Origin: Magnetospira sp. QH-2
Lineage (GTDB): Bacteria; Pseudomonadota; Alphaproteobacteria; Rhodospirillales; Magnetospiraceae
Reading direction: 5' to 3'
NCBI RefSeq assembly: GCF_000968135.1
Contig: NZ_FO538765.1
Coordinates: forward strand, 1,565,819 to 1,629,818
DNA: 64,000 nucleotides
This document shows, one piece after another, positions 46,102 to 55,786 of the stretch (position 1 is the first letter of the stretch; each line of letters begins with the position of its first letter). Under the pieces are notes generated by a model that saw only the letters and a list, made by a program, of their open reading frames with translations, searched no databases and was not told the origin of the DNA. The translations under genes were made by a program, and so were the position numbers.

Positions 46102-46962
46102 TTAAATCTCGATGGGCAGATCGGGGCGATTACCCCATTCATTCCAAGATCCGTCGTACATGGCCACGTTGTCGTGACCGATCAGGTGCATGGCCAACAG
46201 GGGGACGGCGGCGGTCACGCCGGTGCCGCAGGTGGTGATGATCGGGGCGTCCATATCCACTCCCGCCTCGGCAAAAGCCGCGCGGATGCCGTCAGGGGAC
46301 TTCATCACATAGTCCTGCTTGTAATTCTCCATGATGTTGGTGAAGGGCAGATTGACGCTGCCTGGGATATGGCCATGGCGCTTACACAGGTAGACTTCGT
46401 CCACCAATCCGTGGAATCGGTCATGGGAGCGGGCATCCACCAATTGTTCGACCTTGCTCTCGATATTGTCTTTCACCTGACGCCAGACCCGGACCTGTGA
46501 ATCGTTGAAGTGGGCGCCGAAGGCGGTGGCATCGGGCTTGTTCCAGCCGTCTTCCATGGGGCGCTTTTCGCGGATCCACTTGAGCAGGCCGCCATTGAGC
46601 ACCGCCGCATTGTCATGGCCGAAGATGCGGAACATCCACCAGACCCGGGCCGAGGCGCAGCAGCCGCCCAGGGCGTCATAGATGATGAACCGCTGATCGT
46701 TGCGCAGACCCAGGCGACCGCACAGAGCCTCGAATCGTTCCGCCGGTGGGACCATATGGGGCAGGGGTGAGCATTCGGCGCAGATGTTGTCGATGTCGAA
46801 CCAGACGGCACCGGGGATATGGCGCATCTCGTGCTCGAACTCCGCATCCCGGTCCACCGCCGGGGCGAAGTGGGTGGCATCGATGACCCGGATCGACGGA
46901 TCATCCAGATGATCCGCCAGCCAGTCGGTCTCGACCAGGGCATCGGGGTTGGCATAAGTCAT
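46102..46962 (-). CDS. sseA: 3-mercaptopyruvate sulfurtransferase
   Basis: A 286-residue two-domain rhodanese. The N-terminal inactive domain has RHIPGAVWFDIDNICAECSP; the C-terminal domain has GHIPGSVNLPFTNIMEN and the catalytic loop TTCGTGVTAA with the active cysteine, matching the CGSGVTA type of mercaptopyruvate sulfurtransferases. It transfers sulfur from mercaptopyruvate to thiols or cyanide. I start at the ATG at 46962; a GTG at 46974 is in frame. It lies between cysK and the small gene, in a sulfur-metabolism cluster. Confidence 0.93.
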   Translation of the reverse strand: MTYANPDALVETDWLADHLDDPSIRVIDATHFAPAVDRDAEFEHEMRHIPGAVWFDIDNICAECSPLPHMVPPAERFEALCGRLGLRNDQRFIIYDALGGCCASARVWWMFRIFGHDNAAVLNGGLLKWIREKRPMEDGWNKPDATAFGAHFNDSQVRVWRQVKDNIESKVEQLVDARSHDRFHGLVDEVYLCKRHGHIPGSVNLPFTNIMENYKQDYVMKSPDGIRAAFAEAGVDMDAPIITTCGTGVTAAVPLLAMHLIGHDNVAMYDGSWNEWGNRPDLPIEI

Positions 46963-47000
46963 TCTTGAACACACCTTTTATTATTCTGTCTCGACGGCGA

Positions 47001-47984
47001 TCAGACCATCCAGGCCGGGACCGGCAGATCCTTGGAGCGCAGGAATTCGGGATTGAACAGCTTGCTTTGATAGCGCGTGCCGCTATCGCAAAGGACGGTG
47101 GCGATGGTATGTCCCGGTCCCAGGTCTTTGGCCAGCTTGATGGCGCCCATGACGTTGATGCCCGAGGAGCCGCCGACGCAGAGGCCTTCGAGCTTCATCA
47201 GATCAAAGATGACTTCCAGCGCTTCCGGGTCGCTGACTTGCTGGGCGTCGTCGATGGGGGCGTCTTCCAGGTTGGCGGTGACCCGGCCCTGACCGATTCC
47301 TTCGGTGATGGAGCCGCCTTCGGCTTTCAGCTCGCCGTTCTTGTAGTGGTGGAACAGGGCCGATCCCATGGGGTCGCTGAGCACGATGCGCACATCTTTG
47401 TTGCGGGCCTTCAAAGCATCGCCGACCCCGGCCAGGGTGCCGCCGGTGCCCACGGCACAGGTGAAGGCATCGATACGGCCATCGGTTTGCTCCCAGATCT
47501 CGGCACCGGTAGTGTCCCGATGGCCTTGGCGGTTGGCCACGTTGTCGAACTGGTTGGCCCAGACGCCGCCCAGTTCCTCGGCCAGTCGTTGCGACACATG
47601 CACGTAGTTGCCCGGGTCGCGATAGGGCACCGCCGGAACCAGCCGCAAATCCGCGCCGGACAGCAACAGCATGTCCTTTTTCTCTTGGGACTGGGTTTCC
47701 GGCATGACGATAACCGTGCGATAGCCCAGGGCGTTGCCCACCAGGGTCAGGCCGATCCCGGTATTGCCCGCCGTGCCTTCGACGATGGTGCCGCCGGGCT
47801 TGAGCGCGCCCCGGGTTTCGGCATCGCGCACGATGGCAAGCGCCGCGCGGTCCTTGACCGAGCCGCCGGGATTGAGAAATTCGGCCTTGGCGAGGATCTC
47901 GCAGCCGGTGATTTCGGAAGCCTTTTTAAGGCGGATGAGGGGGGTATTGCCGATGCTGCCGACGAAGCCGTCGCGAACGTCCAT
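47001..47984 (-). CDS. cysK: Cysteine synthase A
   Basis: A 327-residue PLP enzyme making cysteine from O-acetylserine and sulfide. The PLP lysine is in FLNPGGSVKDRAALAIV, the substrate loop in VEGTAGNTGIGLTLVG, and the phosphate site in AVGTGGTLAGVGDALK; GGSSGINVMGAIKLAK near the C-terminus is a variant of the usual GISSG block. It is the first of the three sulfur genes on this strand (cysK, sseA, small gene, metC). Confidence 0.93.
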   Translation of the reverse strand: MDVRDGFVGSIGNTPLIRLKKASEITGCEILAKAEFLNPGGSVKDRAALAIVRDAETRGALKPGGTIVEGTAGNTGIGLTLVGNALGYRTVIVMPETQSQEKKDMLLLSGADLRLVPAVPYRDPGNYVHVSQRLAEELGGVWANQFDNVANRQGHRDTTGAEIWEQTDGRIDAFTCAVGTGGTLAGVGDALKARNKDVRIVLSDPMGSALFHHYKNGELKAEGGSITEGIGQGRVTANLEDAPIDDAQQVSDPEALEVIFDLMKLEGLCVGGSSGINVMGAIKLAKDLGPGHTIATVLCDSGTRYQSKLFNPEFLRSKDLPVPAWMV

Positions 47985-48091
47985 TGCCGAGCCGGTCCTT
48001 GTTGCGAATCCTAGGAAATTGAAGCCCTCTAGACTACGCGCCCGTCCCCCCGGGAATCAACCTTCGGGGCGGGAAACAAGGGATAATTTCA

Positions 48092-48748
48092 TCAAAGCCA
48101 GTCGGCGCGCAGGGCCTCGCGGTTGTTGCGCAGCCATTCCAGGGCGATGATGGCCGTGGCATTGATCATCCGCCCGTTGTCGATCATGGCGATGGCCTCG
48201 GTGGCCGGGACCGCATAGGCGCGGATATCCTCATGTTCATGGGACAGGCCGTGGACACCGCCAGCGCCCGCTGCATCCACCCGCGCCGCATAGATGATCA
48301 AGCTTTCCGACGAGCCGCCCGGCGTTGCCAGATAGGTGCGGATCTTGCGGATTTCCCGGGCCTCGATACCGATTTCCTCGACGATCTCACGGGTGGCGAC
48401 CTGCTCGGGCGTTTCGCCCGGCTCGACGATCCCGGCGACGATTTCGGCCAGCCAGGGGGAGGGATTATCCCCGAACCAATCCAACTGCTGAAAAGCCGTA
48501 TAGGCACCGATGCGGAACTGGTCGATCAGCACCACCTGGTCGCGCACGGGGTCATAGGGCAGCACCGCCACCGCATGGCCGCGCTCGAAAACTTCCCGCT
48601 GAAAGGGTTCGGTCCAGCCGCCGTCGTAGCGTTTGTGGCGCAGCCAATGGCGGTCGAGGCGGAAATAGCCCTTGTGGGCGATTTCGGTGGCTTTCATCTC
48701 CACGTCGTCGGCGTGAAATGTCGGGCTGTCGTCTTGCTCGTCGCTCAT
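48092..48748 (-). CDS. nudF: NUDIX hydrolase, ADP-ribose pyrophosphatase type
   Basis: A 218-residue protein with a complete Nudix box, GIVEPGETPEQVATREIVEE followed by IG, and a preceding IDQFRIGAYTAFQQLDWFGD that resembles ADP-ribose pyrophosphatases. It hydrolyses ADP-ribose or other nucleoside diphosphate sugars. The ATG at 48748 overlaps the stop of the upstream small gene as ATGA. The exact substrate is inferred from family similarity only. Confidence 0.88.
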   Translation of the reverse strand: MSDEQDDSPTFHADDVEMKATEIAHKGYFRLDRHWLRHKRYDGGWTEPFQREVFERGHAVAVLPYDPVRDQVVLIDQFRIGAYTAFQQLDWFGDNPSPWLAEIVAGIVEPGETPEQVATREIVEEIGIEAREIRKIRTYLATPGGSSESLIIYAARVDAAGAGGVHGLSHEHEDIRAYAVPATEAIAMIDNGRMINATAIIALEWLRNNREALRADWL

Positions 48749-48942
48749 CCCGGATCCCCCGCGCAACAGGCACCGCCGGAGCAATGCACCTCGGCGGCCA
48801 GCTTGGCTTCGTCACGACCGGCCAGCCCGATCACCGTCGGCACCGACTGTCCGGCGCCATAGACCGCCCAGCCGTCTTCCTCGCGCTGCACCAGCAGCCC
48901 GGAATCGCTGTAGCTCATGGAGTCCTTGTCGGTCCAGTCCAT
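48745..48942 (-). CDS. Small Cys-containing protein coupled to the NUDIX gene
   Basis: About 65 residues starting MDWTDKDSMSYSDSGLLVQR at 48942; an in-frame ATG at 48999 gives 84. Its stop overlaps the NUDIX start as ATGA. The sequence DGWAVYGAGQSVPTVIGLAG is followed by a C-terminal cysteine cluster, EVHCSGGACCAGDPG. No family recognised. Coupling to the NUDIX gene supports it as a real gene; the cysteines could bind a metal or disulfide. Confidence 0.55.
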   Translation of the reverse strand: MDWTDKDSMSYSDSGLLVQREEDGWAVYGAGQSVPTVIGLAGRDEAKLAAEVHCSGGACCAGDPG

Positions 48943-49106
48943 GGGGATGTTGTGCCCGTTAGGGGCGGGGGGATCAAGGGGGAAGGTGGGATGGTGCACC
49001 AGGGAAAGTGGAAGTCTTTCTCAATAGGCTGACCAACCGCCCTTTGACAAACACCACTCGCCCATCCACCTATGAGCAAGGATCGTCAGCAAAAGGAGCC
49101 GCCCCC

Positions 49107-50354
49107 ATGACCGCCGCCCGCAGCGAAAAGATCACCTTTCCCGGCGCCTTTGGCGATGACCTGGCGGCCAGGCTGGATCTGCCTGAGGGAGCGCCCCGGG
49201 CCTATGCCCTGTTCGCCCATTGCTTTACCTGTTCAAAGGACGTGTTCGCGGCCTCGCGGGTGTCGCAGAGCCTGACCGCCCATGGGATCGCCGTGCTGCG
49301 GTTCGATTTCACCGGGCTGGGTTCCAGCGACGGCGAATTCGAGAACACCACTTTTTCCTCCAATGTGGCCGATCTGGTGGCCGCCGCCGACTATTTGCGG
49401 GCCGAGCATCAGGCGCCGAAACTGCTGATCGGGCATAGCCTGGGCGGCGCGGCGGTGCTGGCCGGAGCGGGGAAGGTCCCCGAGGCTCTGGCCGTGGCGA
49501 CCATTGGCGCGCCCGCCGATCCGGCCCATGTGACCCATCACTTTACCTGCGAGATCGAGGAAATCGAGCGCACCGGCCAGGCCGAGGTGGATCTGGGCGG
49601 ACGGCCTTTCACCATCCGCAAGGAATTCCTCGACGATATCGCCGAGGCCAATCTGAGAGATGCCGTGCATGGCCTGCACAAGGCCTTGCTGGTGTTTCAC
49701 GCGCCCCGTGACGAGACGGTGGCGGTGGACAATGCGACCAAGATCTTTGTGGCCGCGATGCATCCCAAGAGTTTCGTCTCCCTGGACGATGCCGACCACC
49801 TGCTAACCCGGCGCGAGGACGCGGCCTATGTGGCCGACGTGATCGCCGCCTGGGCCTCGCGCTATATCGGCCTGCCGGGCTGTACCGGAGCGGAGAAGGC
49901 GCCGGAGCTGAAAGCGGCGGAGGAAGCCGTGGTGGTGGCCGAAAGCGGCGAGGGCAACTATGCCAACCTGGTCTCGGTGGGCGGCCAATTCGCCCTGCGC
50001 GCCGATGAACCGGTCAAGCATGGCGGTCGGGATACCGGGCCATCGCCCTACGACTATCTGTTGGCCGGGCTGGGGGCCTGCACCTCCATGACCCTGCGCA
50101 TGTACGCCGACCTGAAGAAGATTCCGTTGGAAAGGGTGGCGGTGACCCTGCGCCATGAAAAAATCCATGCCGACGACTGTTCCCAGTGTGAGACCGAGAG
50201 CGGCAAAATCGACGTCATCGAACGGGAGATCGAGATCGAGGGCGATTTGACCGAGACCCAACGGCAACGGATGCTGCAAATTGCCGACAAATGCCCGGTG
50301 CACCGGACCCTGCATTCGGAGGTGGTGGTTTCATCCCGGTTGAAAGACTCTTGA
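49107..50354 (+). CDS. Alpha/beta hydrolase fused to OsmC-like domain
   Basis: A 415-residue two-domain protein. Residues 1-260 are an alpha/beta hydrolase with the nucleophile elbow LLIGHSLGGAAVLAGAG, the oxyanion part LFAHCFTCSKDVFAASR and the C-terminal catalytic His in LDDADHLLTRRED. Residues about 290-415 are an OsmC/Ohr domain with the two redox cysteines in LAGLGACTSMTLRMYADLK and ADKCPVHRTLHSEV, typical of peroxide-reducing OsmC proteins. This fusion is a known domain arrangement. The ATG at 49107 has AAGGAG nine bases upstream. Confidence 0.9.
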   Translation: MTAARSEKITFPGAFGDDLAARLDLPEGAPRAYALFAHCFTCSKDVFAASRVSQSLTAHGIAVLRFDFTGLGSSDGEFENTTFSSNVADLVAAADYLRAEHQAPKLLIGHSLGGAAVLAGAGKVPEALAVATIGAPADPAHVTHHFTCEIEEIERTGQAEVDLGGRPFTIRKEFLDDIAEANLRDAVHGLHKALLVFHAPRDETVAVDNATKIFVAAMHPKSFVSLDDADHLLTRREDAAYVADVIAAWASRYIGLPGCTGAEKAPELKAAEEAVVVAESGEGNYANLVSVGGQFALRADEPVKHGGRDTGPSPYDYLLAGLGACTSMTLRMYADLKKIPLERVAVTLRHEKIHADDCSQCETESGKIDVIEREIEIEGDLTETQRQRMLQIADKCPVHRTLHSEVVVSSRLKDS

Positions 50355-50635
50355 CCATCCCCCGATTTCGGGCGACAACCAAAACATGATGATCAGAACT
50401 GCCGGACTCTATTATCGACTCGTGTGATCCTGCCTCCAACCGGGGTGGGCCTTTTGTCGTTGTCCGTGTTTTTCAGAAATGATCAGACCATGTTTTCTTT
50501 GCTCTTCTTTTATTCCGTCTTTGTGGTGCGACTTATGTCGGGGTCGCGAGCCTGACTGCGTCCGTCTTCGTGCCGGGCGTCTCGGGGCCCCGGACAGGCA
50601 AATCCCACAAACCGTATGAAATAAAGGAGAGGGTG

Positions 50636-51391
50636 ATGGAAATCCCCTTGATGATGGACACCACAAGTCTGGCCGCCGGATGGGCGGTGGTGATCCTGGG
50701 GGCTGCCTTGCAGGCCGCCACGGGTCTGGGCGGAGGGCTGGTCATGGTGCCGCTGCTGGCCTTGGTCGATCCCATGCTGGTGCCCGGGCCGTTGATTCTG
50801 TCGGCCCTGTCGCTGAACTCATTGATGGTCTATCGCGGACGCCATGAGGTGGCCTTCGGTTCCTTATGGCCGATCATCATCGGCATGGTGGTCGGGGCCG
50901 GGGCAGCTTGGCCGTTGCTGAGTTATATGGAGGGGCCGGAGACTCAATTGATCTTTGGATTGATGGTCCTGGCGGCGGTTGGAATCAGTGTTTGCGGATG
51001 GTCTCCAAGGGTGACCGGGCGTTCCATGGTCATCGCCGGAGTTGTCTCCGCCTTCATGGGTACTACGGCGGCCATCGGCGGGCCGATCCTGGCCTTGCTT
51101 TACCAACGGTGCAGCGGGCCGGAGATGCGCGCTACTTTGGCCGGACTGTTTTTTGTCGGAAGCCTGATTATCCTGGTCATCTTGGGAGAGCGGGGGCGTC
51201 TGGGACTGCCCGAGTTTGCTGCTGCGCTCCTGCTGATCCCGGGCTGGCTGGCGGGCTATTGGCTGGCCGGTCCCATCGCCAGGCGGTTGGATGCCGGCCA
51301 TACCCGGGCGGTGGTTTTGATCATTGCCGGGGGCAGTTCTTTGTGGCTGGTGGCGCGCGGGGTCCGTGCAATCCTGGACGGGATGGGGTAA
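50636..51391 (+). CDS. TSUP-family (TauE/SafE) membrane permease
   Basis: A 251-residue protein with about eight helices. The opening ALQAATGLGGGLVMVPLLAL and MVVGAGAAWPLLSYMEGPET match sulfite-exporter TauE/SafE (TSUP) proteins, as does VVSAFMGTTAAIGGPILALL in the second repeat. Substrate could be sulfite, sulfoacetate or another sulfur anion; nothing in the context fixes it. The ATG at 50636 follows AAGGAGAGGGTG. The 281 bases upstream (50355-50635) hold no gene I can support. Confidence 0.85.
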   Translation: MEIPLMMDTTSLAAGWAVVILGAALQAATGLGGGLVMVPLLALVDPMLVPGPLILSALSLNSLMVYRGRHEVAFGSLWPIIIGMVVGAGAAWPLLSYMEGPETQLIFGLMVLAAVGISVCGWSPRVTGRSMVIAGVVSAFMGTTAAIGGPILALLYQRCSGPEMRATLAGLFFVGSLIILVILGERGRLGLPEFAAALLLIPGWLAGYWLAGPIARRLDAGHTRAVVLIIAGGSSLWLVARGVRAILDGMG

Positions 51392-51426
51392 GGTCGGTCG
51401 TAGCGGATTCGTGAACAAACGGACGT

Positions 51427-52239
51427 ATGGACGGCATGGCTGGACAAGCCGACGACGGCGAGGGGGACGCCGACCCGCTTTTTACCCTCTGGGGTTCTGA
51501 TGGGAGCTCCCATCAGGCGTTGGCCTTTTTCCTCGATGTGGATGGCACATTGGTGGAGATTGCTCCGACACCTGATTCCGTCGTGGTTTCGCCGGATCTC
51601 CCGGACATTCTCGAGCGCCTGTCCGAAGCGGTGGACGGCGCCCTCGTGGTGGTGTCGGGACGATCCATTGCCCAGATCGATGATCTTCTCAAGCCGGCCA
51701 AATTGCCTGCCGCCGGTCTGCACGGGCTGGAGAGCCGCGAGACCGCCCTTGGCAAGATCATGACCCCACCGGTGCCCCCCCAAATGGACCAGGCGGTTCA
51801 GGCTATGAAGGCGTTCGTGGAGGCTCATCCGGGCACCTTGTTCGAGGACAAGACCCATTCCCTGGCCATCCACTATCGCCGGGCGCCCGAGACGGAAGCC
51901 GCGGCGCGGGATCTGGCCGAAGCGGTCATGGCGGAGCTGGGCGCGGGCTATCATATCCTGGCAGGCAAAATGGTATTTGAGGTCAAACCCGATGGTGCCG
52001 ACAAGGGACAAGCGGTGACCCGTTTCATGGCCTTGCCCGCTTTTGCCGGACGCAGGCCCGTATTCATTGGTGACGATGTGACCGATGAAGACGGATTTGC
52101 CGCCGTCAATGCCCTGGGCGGGACCTCTATCCGCGTTGGCCCTGCGGATCGGCCCACCGAGGCCCAAACCCATGTTCCCTCGGTTTCGGATCTGCATCGG
52201 CTGCTCGCGGCCCAAGCGGATCGAGGCGGGGACTCGTGA
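51427..52239 (+). CDS. otsB: Trehalose-6-phosphate phosphatase
   Basis: A 270-residue HAD-family phosphatase that dephosphorylates trehalose-6-phosphate. The nucleophile motif is FFLDVDGTLVEIAP, motif II VVVSGRSIAQID, and the metal motif IGDDVTDEDGFAAV. Trehalose is an osmoprotectant. It precedes otsA by 45 bases in one transcript. Start at the ATG at 51427; a second ATG three codons later is possible. Confidence 0.94.
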   Translation: MDGMAGQADDGEGDADPLFTLWGSDGSSHQALAFFLDVDGTLVEIAPTPDSVVVSPDLPDILERLSEAVDGALVVVSGRSIAQIDDLLKPAKLPAAGLHGLESRETALGKIMTPPVPPQMDQAVQAMKAFVEAHPGTLFEDKTHSLAIHYRRAPETEAAARDLAEAVMAELGAGYHILAGKMVFEVKPDGADKGQAVTRFMALPAFAGRRPVFIGDDVTDEDGFAAVNALGGTSIRVGPADRPTEAQTHVPSVSDLHRLLAAQADRGGDS

Positions 52240-52284
52240 GAAAACAATAAATATGGTAGCGTTCAACAGCAGGAAGGATAGATC

Positions 52285-53664
52285 GTGAGTCGTCTCGTCA
52301 TCGTTTCCAATCGTGTCGCCGACCCGGGGGACAAAAAGGCCCAAGCCGGGGGGTTGGCCGTGGCCTTGCAGTCGGCCTTGCGGGAGCACGGAGGAATTTG
52401 GTTCGGATGGAGCGGCAAGATCACCCAGCAGTCCGCCCCCAACGTTAAAACCCAAGAGGTGGGCAACGTTACCTATGCCACGGTCGACTTGGACCGGCAG
52501 AGCTACCGCCAGTATTACTCGGGCTTCGCCAATCGTGTGCTTTGGCCGCTGTTTCATTACCGGCTCGACCTGACGGCGTTCGAGCGGGTGGACTTCAAGG
52601 GATATATCAAGGTCAACCGGATGTTCCTGGAGCAGTTGCAGCCGCATCTCCGCGATGACGATCTGGTGTGGATTCACGATTATCACCTGATCCCCCTTGG
52701 CGAGAATCTGCGCGAATCCGGACACAAGAATTCCCTGGGGTTCTTCCTTCACACACCCTTCCCGGCATTGGAGGTGATTCGCGGCTTGCCCACCCACCGG
52801 GAGATCGTCAAGGCTTTGTGTGCCTATGACGTGGTCGGTTTTCAGACGGAAAATGATCTGCGTGCGTTCCAGGATTACGTGGTGCACGAGTTGGACGGGG
52901 AAATTCTCGACGACAACATGGTCATCGCCCAAGGACGATTGTTCAAGGCCCAGGCCTTTCCCATCAGTCTCGATCCCGAGGAGTTTCAGGGCTATGGCCG
53001 CCGCGCCGTGCGCTCCGCCCACTATAAACGTCTCAAGACCAAGGAAGGCAGTTCCTGGTTGGTGGGCGTGGATCGTTTGGACTATTCAAAGGGCATTCCC
53101 GAGCGGCTGCGCTCCTATGAGCGGCTGTTGGAACGCTATCCCGGTTATCAGGGCAAGGTGAACTTCCTGCAGGTCACCCCGGCCTCGCGGTCGGAAGTGC
53201 CGGAATACAAACTGATCCGCAACGAGATCGAGACCTTGGCCGGAAACATCAACGGCCGCTATGCCCAGTTTGACTGGGTGCCGGTGAATTATATCTGCCG
53301 CAGCCTGGCGCGCACTCAGTTGGCCGCCTTTTATCGGGCCAGCGCCATCGGTCTGGTGACTCCCTTGCGCGACGGCATGAATTTGGTGGCCAAGGAGTAT
53401 GTTGCCTGCCAAAACCCCAAGGATCCCGGGGTCTTGGTGTTGTCCAGCTTTGCCGGGGCCGCCCACGAAATGGATGCGGCTTTGATCGTCAATCCCATGG
53501 ACCTGGACGCCGTGGCCGACGCCATTGCCAGAGGTTTGGAAATGCCGTTGGAAGAGCGTGTGGAACGCTGGGACGCCTTGATGGGCGTGCTGCAAGCCAA
53601 TACTTTGGCCGATTGGCGCGATAAATTCATCGGGGCCATGCACGAGGTGCAGCCGCAAGGGTGA
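52285..53664 (+). CDS. otsA: Trehalose-6-phosphate synthase
   Basis: A 459-residue GT20 glycosyltransferase that joins UDP-glucose and glucose-6-phosphate. It starts with GTG (SRLVIVSNRVADPGDKKAQ) after AGGAAGGA. Conserved parts are YHLIPLGENLRESG, GVDRLDYSKGIPERLRSYER and the donor-site RDGMNLVAKEYVACQ. The substrates connect it to pgm/ugd sugar metabolism elsewhere in the window. Confidence 0.95.
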   Translation: MSRLVIVSNRVADPGDKKAQAGGLAVALQSALREHGGIWFGWSGKITQQSAPNVKTQEVGNVTYATVDLDRQSYRQYYSGFANRVLWPLFHYRLDLTAFERVDFKGYIKVNRMFLEQLQPHLRDDDLVWIHDYHLIPLGENLRESGHKNSLGFFLHTPFPALEVIRGLPTHREIVKALCAYDVVGFQTENDLRAFQDYVVHELDGEILDDNMVIAQGRLFKAQAFPISLDPEEFQGYGRRAVRSAHYKRLKTKEGSSWLVGVDRLDYSKGIPERLRSYERLLERYPGYQGKVNFLQVTPASRSEVPEYKLIRNEIETLAGNINGRYAQFDWVPVNYICRSLARTQLAAFYRASAIGLVTPLRDGMNLVAKEYVACQNPKDPGVLVLSSFAGAAHEMDAALIVNPMDLDAVADAIARGLEMPLEERVERWDALMGVLQANTLADWRDKFIGAMHEVQPQG

Positions 53665-53733
53665 CGAATCCCGGGCCTGTTGCTATAAGTTCGCCCCATA
53701 GATTCATTACCGGCCCGAGGGGGCACACCGATC

Positions 53734-55011
53734 ATGTTCGATATCAAGTGGATCCGTGACAATCCGGAAGCCTTCGACGGCGGCTTGGCCAAACGCGGTG
53801 CGGCCCCCCAATCGGCGGCGATGCTGGCCTTGGACGAGACCCGGCGCGATGCCCTGGCGCGCGCCCAACAGGTGCAATCCGAGCGCAATGCCTTGTCGAA
53901 ACAGATCGGCCAGATCAAGCGCGAGGGCGGCGATGCCTCCGAGGTGATGGCCAAGGTGGCGGAATCCAAGGAGGCCCAGGCCGCTCTGGAAGCCGATGCC
54001 AAGACCGCGGAAGAGGCCTTGGAAACGGCGCTCTCGACCATTCCCAACCTGCCCGCCGAAGATGTGCCCGAAGGGGCTGACGAAGCGGACAATTTGGAGG
54101 TTTCCACCTGGGGGACCCCACCCGATTTCGATTTCGAGGTCAAGGATCACGTGGCTCTGGGTGAAGGCCTGGGGATGATGGATTTCGAGACGGCGGCAAA
54201 GATCTCCGGCGCCCGCTTCGTCATTCTCAGCGGCCAATTGGCACGTATGGAACGGGCCCTGATTTCCTTCATGCTCGACCAGCATACGCAAGGGTTTGGT
54301 TTCACCGAGGTAAACCCGCCAGCATTGGTGCGTGACGAGGCCCTTTATGGGACCGGGCAACTGCCGAAATTTTCCGAGGACCTATTCAAGACGACCGACG
54401 GTCGTTGGCTGATCCCCACTGCCGAAGTGCCCCTGACTAATATCGTTGCCGGACATATCCTTGAGGAAAGCTACTTACCGCGCCGCTACACGGCTATGAC
54501 CTGGTGCTTCCGCTCCGAAGCGGGGGCGGCGGGCAAGGATACCCGGGGGATGATCCGTCAGCATCAATTCTCCAAGGTGGAGATGGTCTGTATCACCCAT
54601 CCTGAGCAGTCCGACGAGGAACTGGAACGCATGACCCGTTGCGCCGAGACGGTGCTCGAGCGGCTGGATCTGGCCTATCGCCGGGTGGTGCTTTGTACTG
54701 GCGACATGGGATTCTCGGCTCGCAAGACCCACGATATCGAGGTCTGGCTGCCAGCCCAAAATACCTATCGGGAGATTTCCTCGGTCTCCAACTGCGGGGA
54801 TTTTCAGGCCCGGCGCATGAAGGCGCGATTCCGTCCCGAGGGCGAGAAGAAGACCCGGTTCGTCCATACCCTCAATGGCTCGGGCCTGGCGGTGGGCCGG
54901 ACTCTGGTGGCTATCTTGGAGAATTACCAACGGGCCGATGGGTCCATTGAGATTCCCGAGGCCTTGCGCCCCTATATGGGTGGCCAGGATGTGATTTCGG
55001 TCGATGTTTGA
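53734..55011 (+). CDS. serS: Seryl-tRNA synthetase
   Basis: A 425-residue class II synthetase. The N-terminal coiled coil (about residues 30-100) binds the tRNA long arm. Motif 2 is seen in [20 protein letters not shown], with [10 protein letters not shown] after it, and motif 3 as [18 protein letters not shown]. It loads serine on tRNA-Ser. The surE gene starts eight bases before its stop. Confidence 0.97.
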   Translation: MFDIKWIRDNPEAFDGGLAKRGAAPQSAAMLALDETRRDALARAQQVQSERNALSKQIGQIKREGGDASEVMAKVAESKEAQAALEADAKTAEEALETALSTIPNLPAEDVPEGADEADNLEVSTWGTPPDFDFEVKDHVALGEGLGMMDFETAAKISGARFVILSGQLARMERALISFMLDQHTQGFGFTEVNPPALVRDEALYGTGQLPKFSEDLFKTTDGRWLIPTAEVPLTNIVAGHILEESYLPRRYTAMTWCFRSEAGAAGKDTRGMIRQHQFSKVEMVCITHPEQSDEELERMTRCAETVLERLDLAYRRVVLCTGDMGFSARKTHDIEVWLPAQNTYREISSVSNCGDFQARRMKARFRPEGEKKTRFVHTLNGSGLAVGRTLVAILENYQRADGSIEIPEALRPYMGGQDVISVDV

Positions 55012-55786
55012 CGCTCCCCTTGATCTCAAGGCCGCCCGGGTGTTGGTTACCAACGACGATGGCATCGACGCCCCGGGCATGCAGGTCTTGGAATGGGTGG
55101 CGGCGACCGTCGCCCGGGAGGTCTGGGTGGTGGCGCCGGAACAGGAACAGAGCGGCGCCGGGCATTCCTTGACCCTGCGGCGACCATTGCGCATTCGAGA
55201 GGTCTCTACCCGCCGCTATGCGGTGGATGGGACGCCCACAGACTGCGTCATGCTGGCGGTCAAGCATCTGATGAAGAGCCAGCGTCCGGATCTGGTGCTG
55301 TCGGGGGTTAACCGGGGCGCCAACATGGGCGAAGACGTAACCTATTCCGGCACCATCGCGGCGGCCATGGAAGGCACCTTGTTGGGCATTCCCTCCATCG
55401 CGCTGAGCCTGCACACCGAAGATCGGGGCCTGCCCCAGTGGGAAACAGTCAAGACGCTGGCGCCCGGCGTGATCCAGCAAGTGATGCAATTGCATTGGCC
55501 CCGGAACTGTCTGCTGAACATTAATTTTCCCGACCGCACGGCGGCAGAAGCTCTGGACACCGAAATTACCACCGAGGGACGGCGCAAAATCGGCGATGCC
55601 ATCCAACAGGGCACGGATCCCCGGGGCGAGAAGTATTTTTGGATCGGTGCCCAGCGAGACGAAGACCGATTCGCCCAAGGAACGGACCTGGAAGCGATCT
55701 ATCGGGGCGCGGTGTCGGTTACACCGCTCAGTCTGGACCTGACGGACAGGGTGATGCTGGATCGCCTTAAAGGCTATTTCTCCTGA
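55004..55786 (+). CDS. surE: 5'/3'-nucleotidase SurE
   Basis: A 260-residue metal-dependent survival nucleotidase. The metal motif is [12 protein letters not shown] near residue 15, with [20 protein letters not shown] further on. It hydrolyses nucleoside monophosphates and polyphosphate. Its start overlaps serS by eight bases, giving translational coupling. Genes serS and surE are commonly adjacent in alphaproteobacteria. Confidence 0.95.
   Translation: MFDAPLDLKAARVLVTNDDGIDAPGMQVLEWVAATVAREVWVVAPEQEQSGAGHSLTLRRPLRIREVSTRRYAVDGTPTDCVMLAVKHLMKSQRPDLVLSGVNRGANMGEDVTYSGTIAAAMEGTLLGIPSIALSLHTEDRGLPQWETVKTLAPGVIQQVMQLHWPRNCLLNINFPDRTAAEALDTEITTEGRRKIGDAIQQGTDPRGEKYFWIGAQRDEDRFAQGTDLEAIYRGAVSVTPLSLDLTDRVMLDRLKGYFS

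Noticed and set aside
51256-53022. Long minus-strand open frame across otsB-otsA
   Set aside because: Antisense shadow of two well-recognised genes; low-complexity composition and no recognisable motif.
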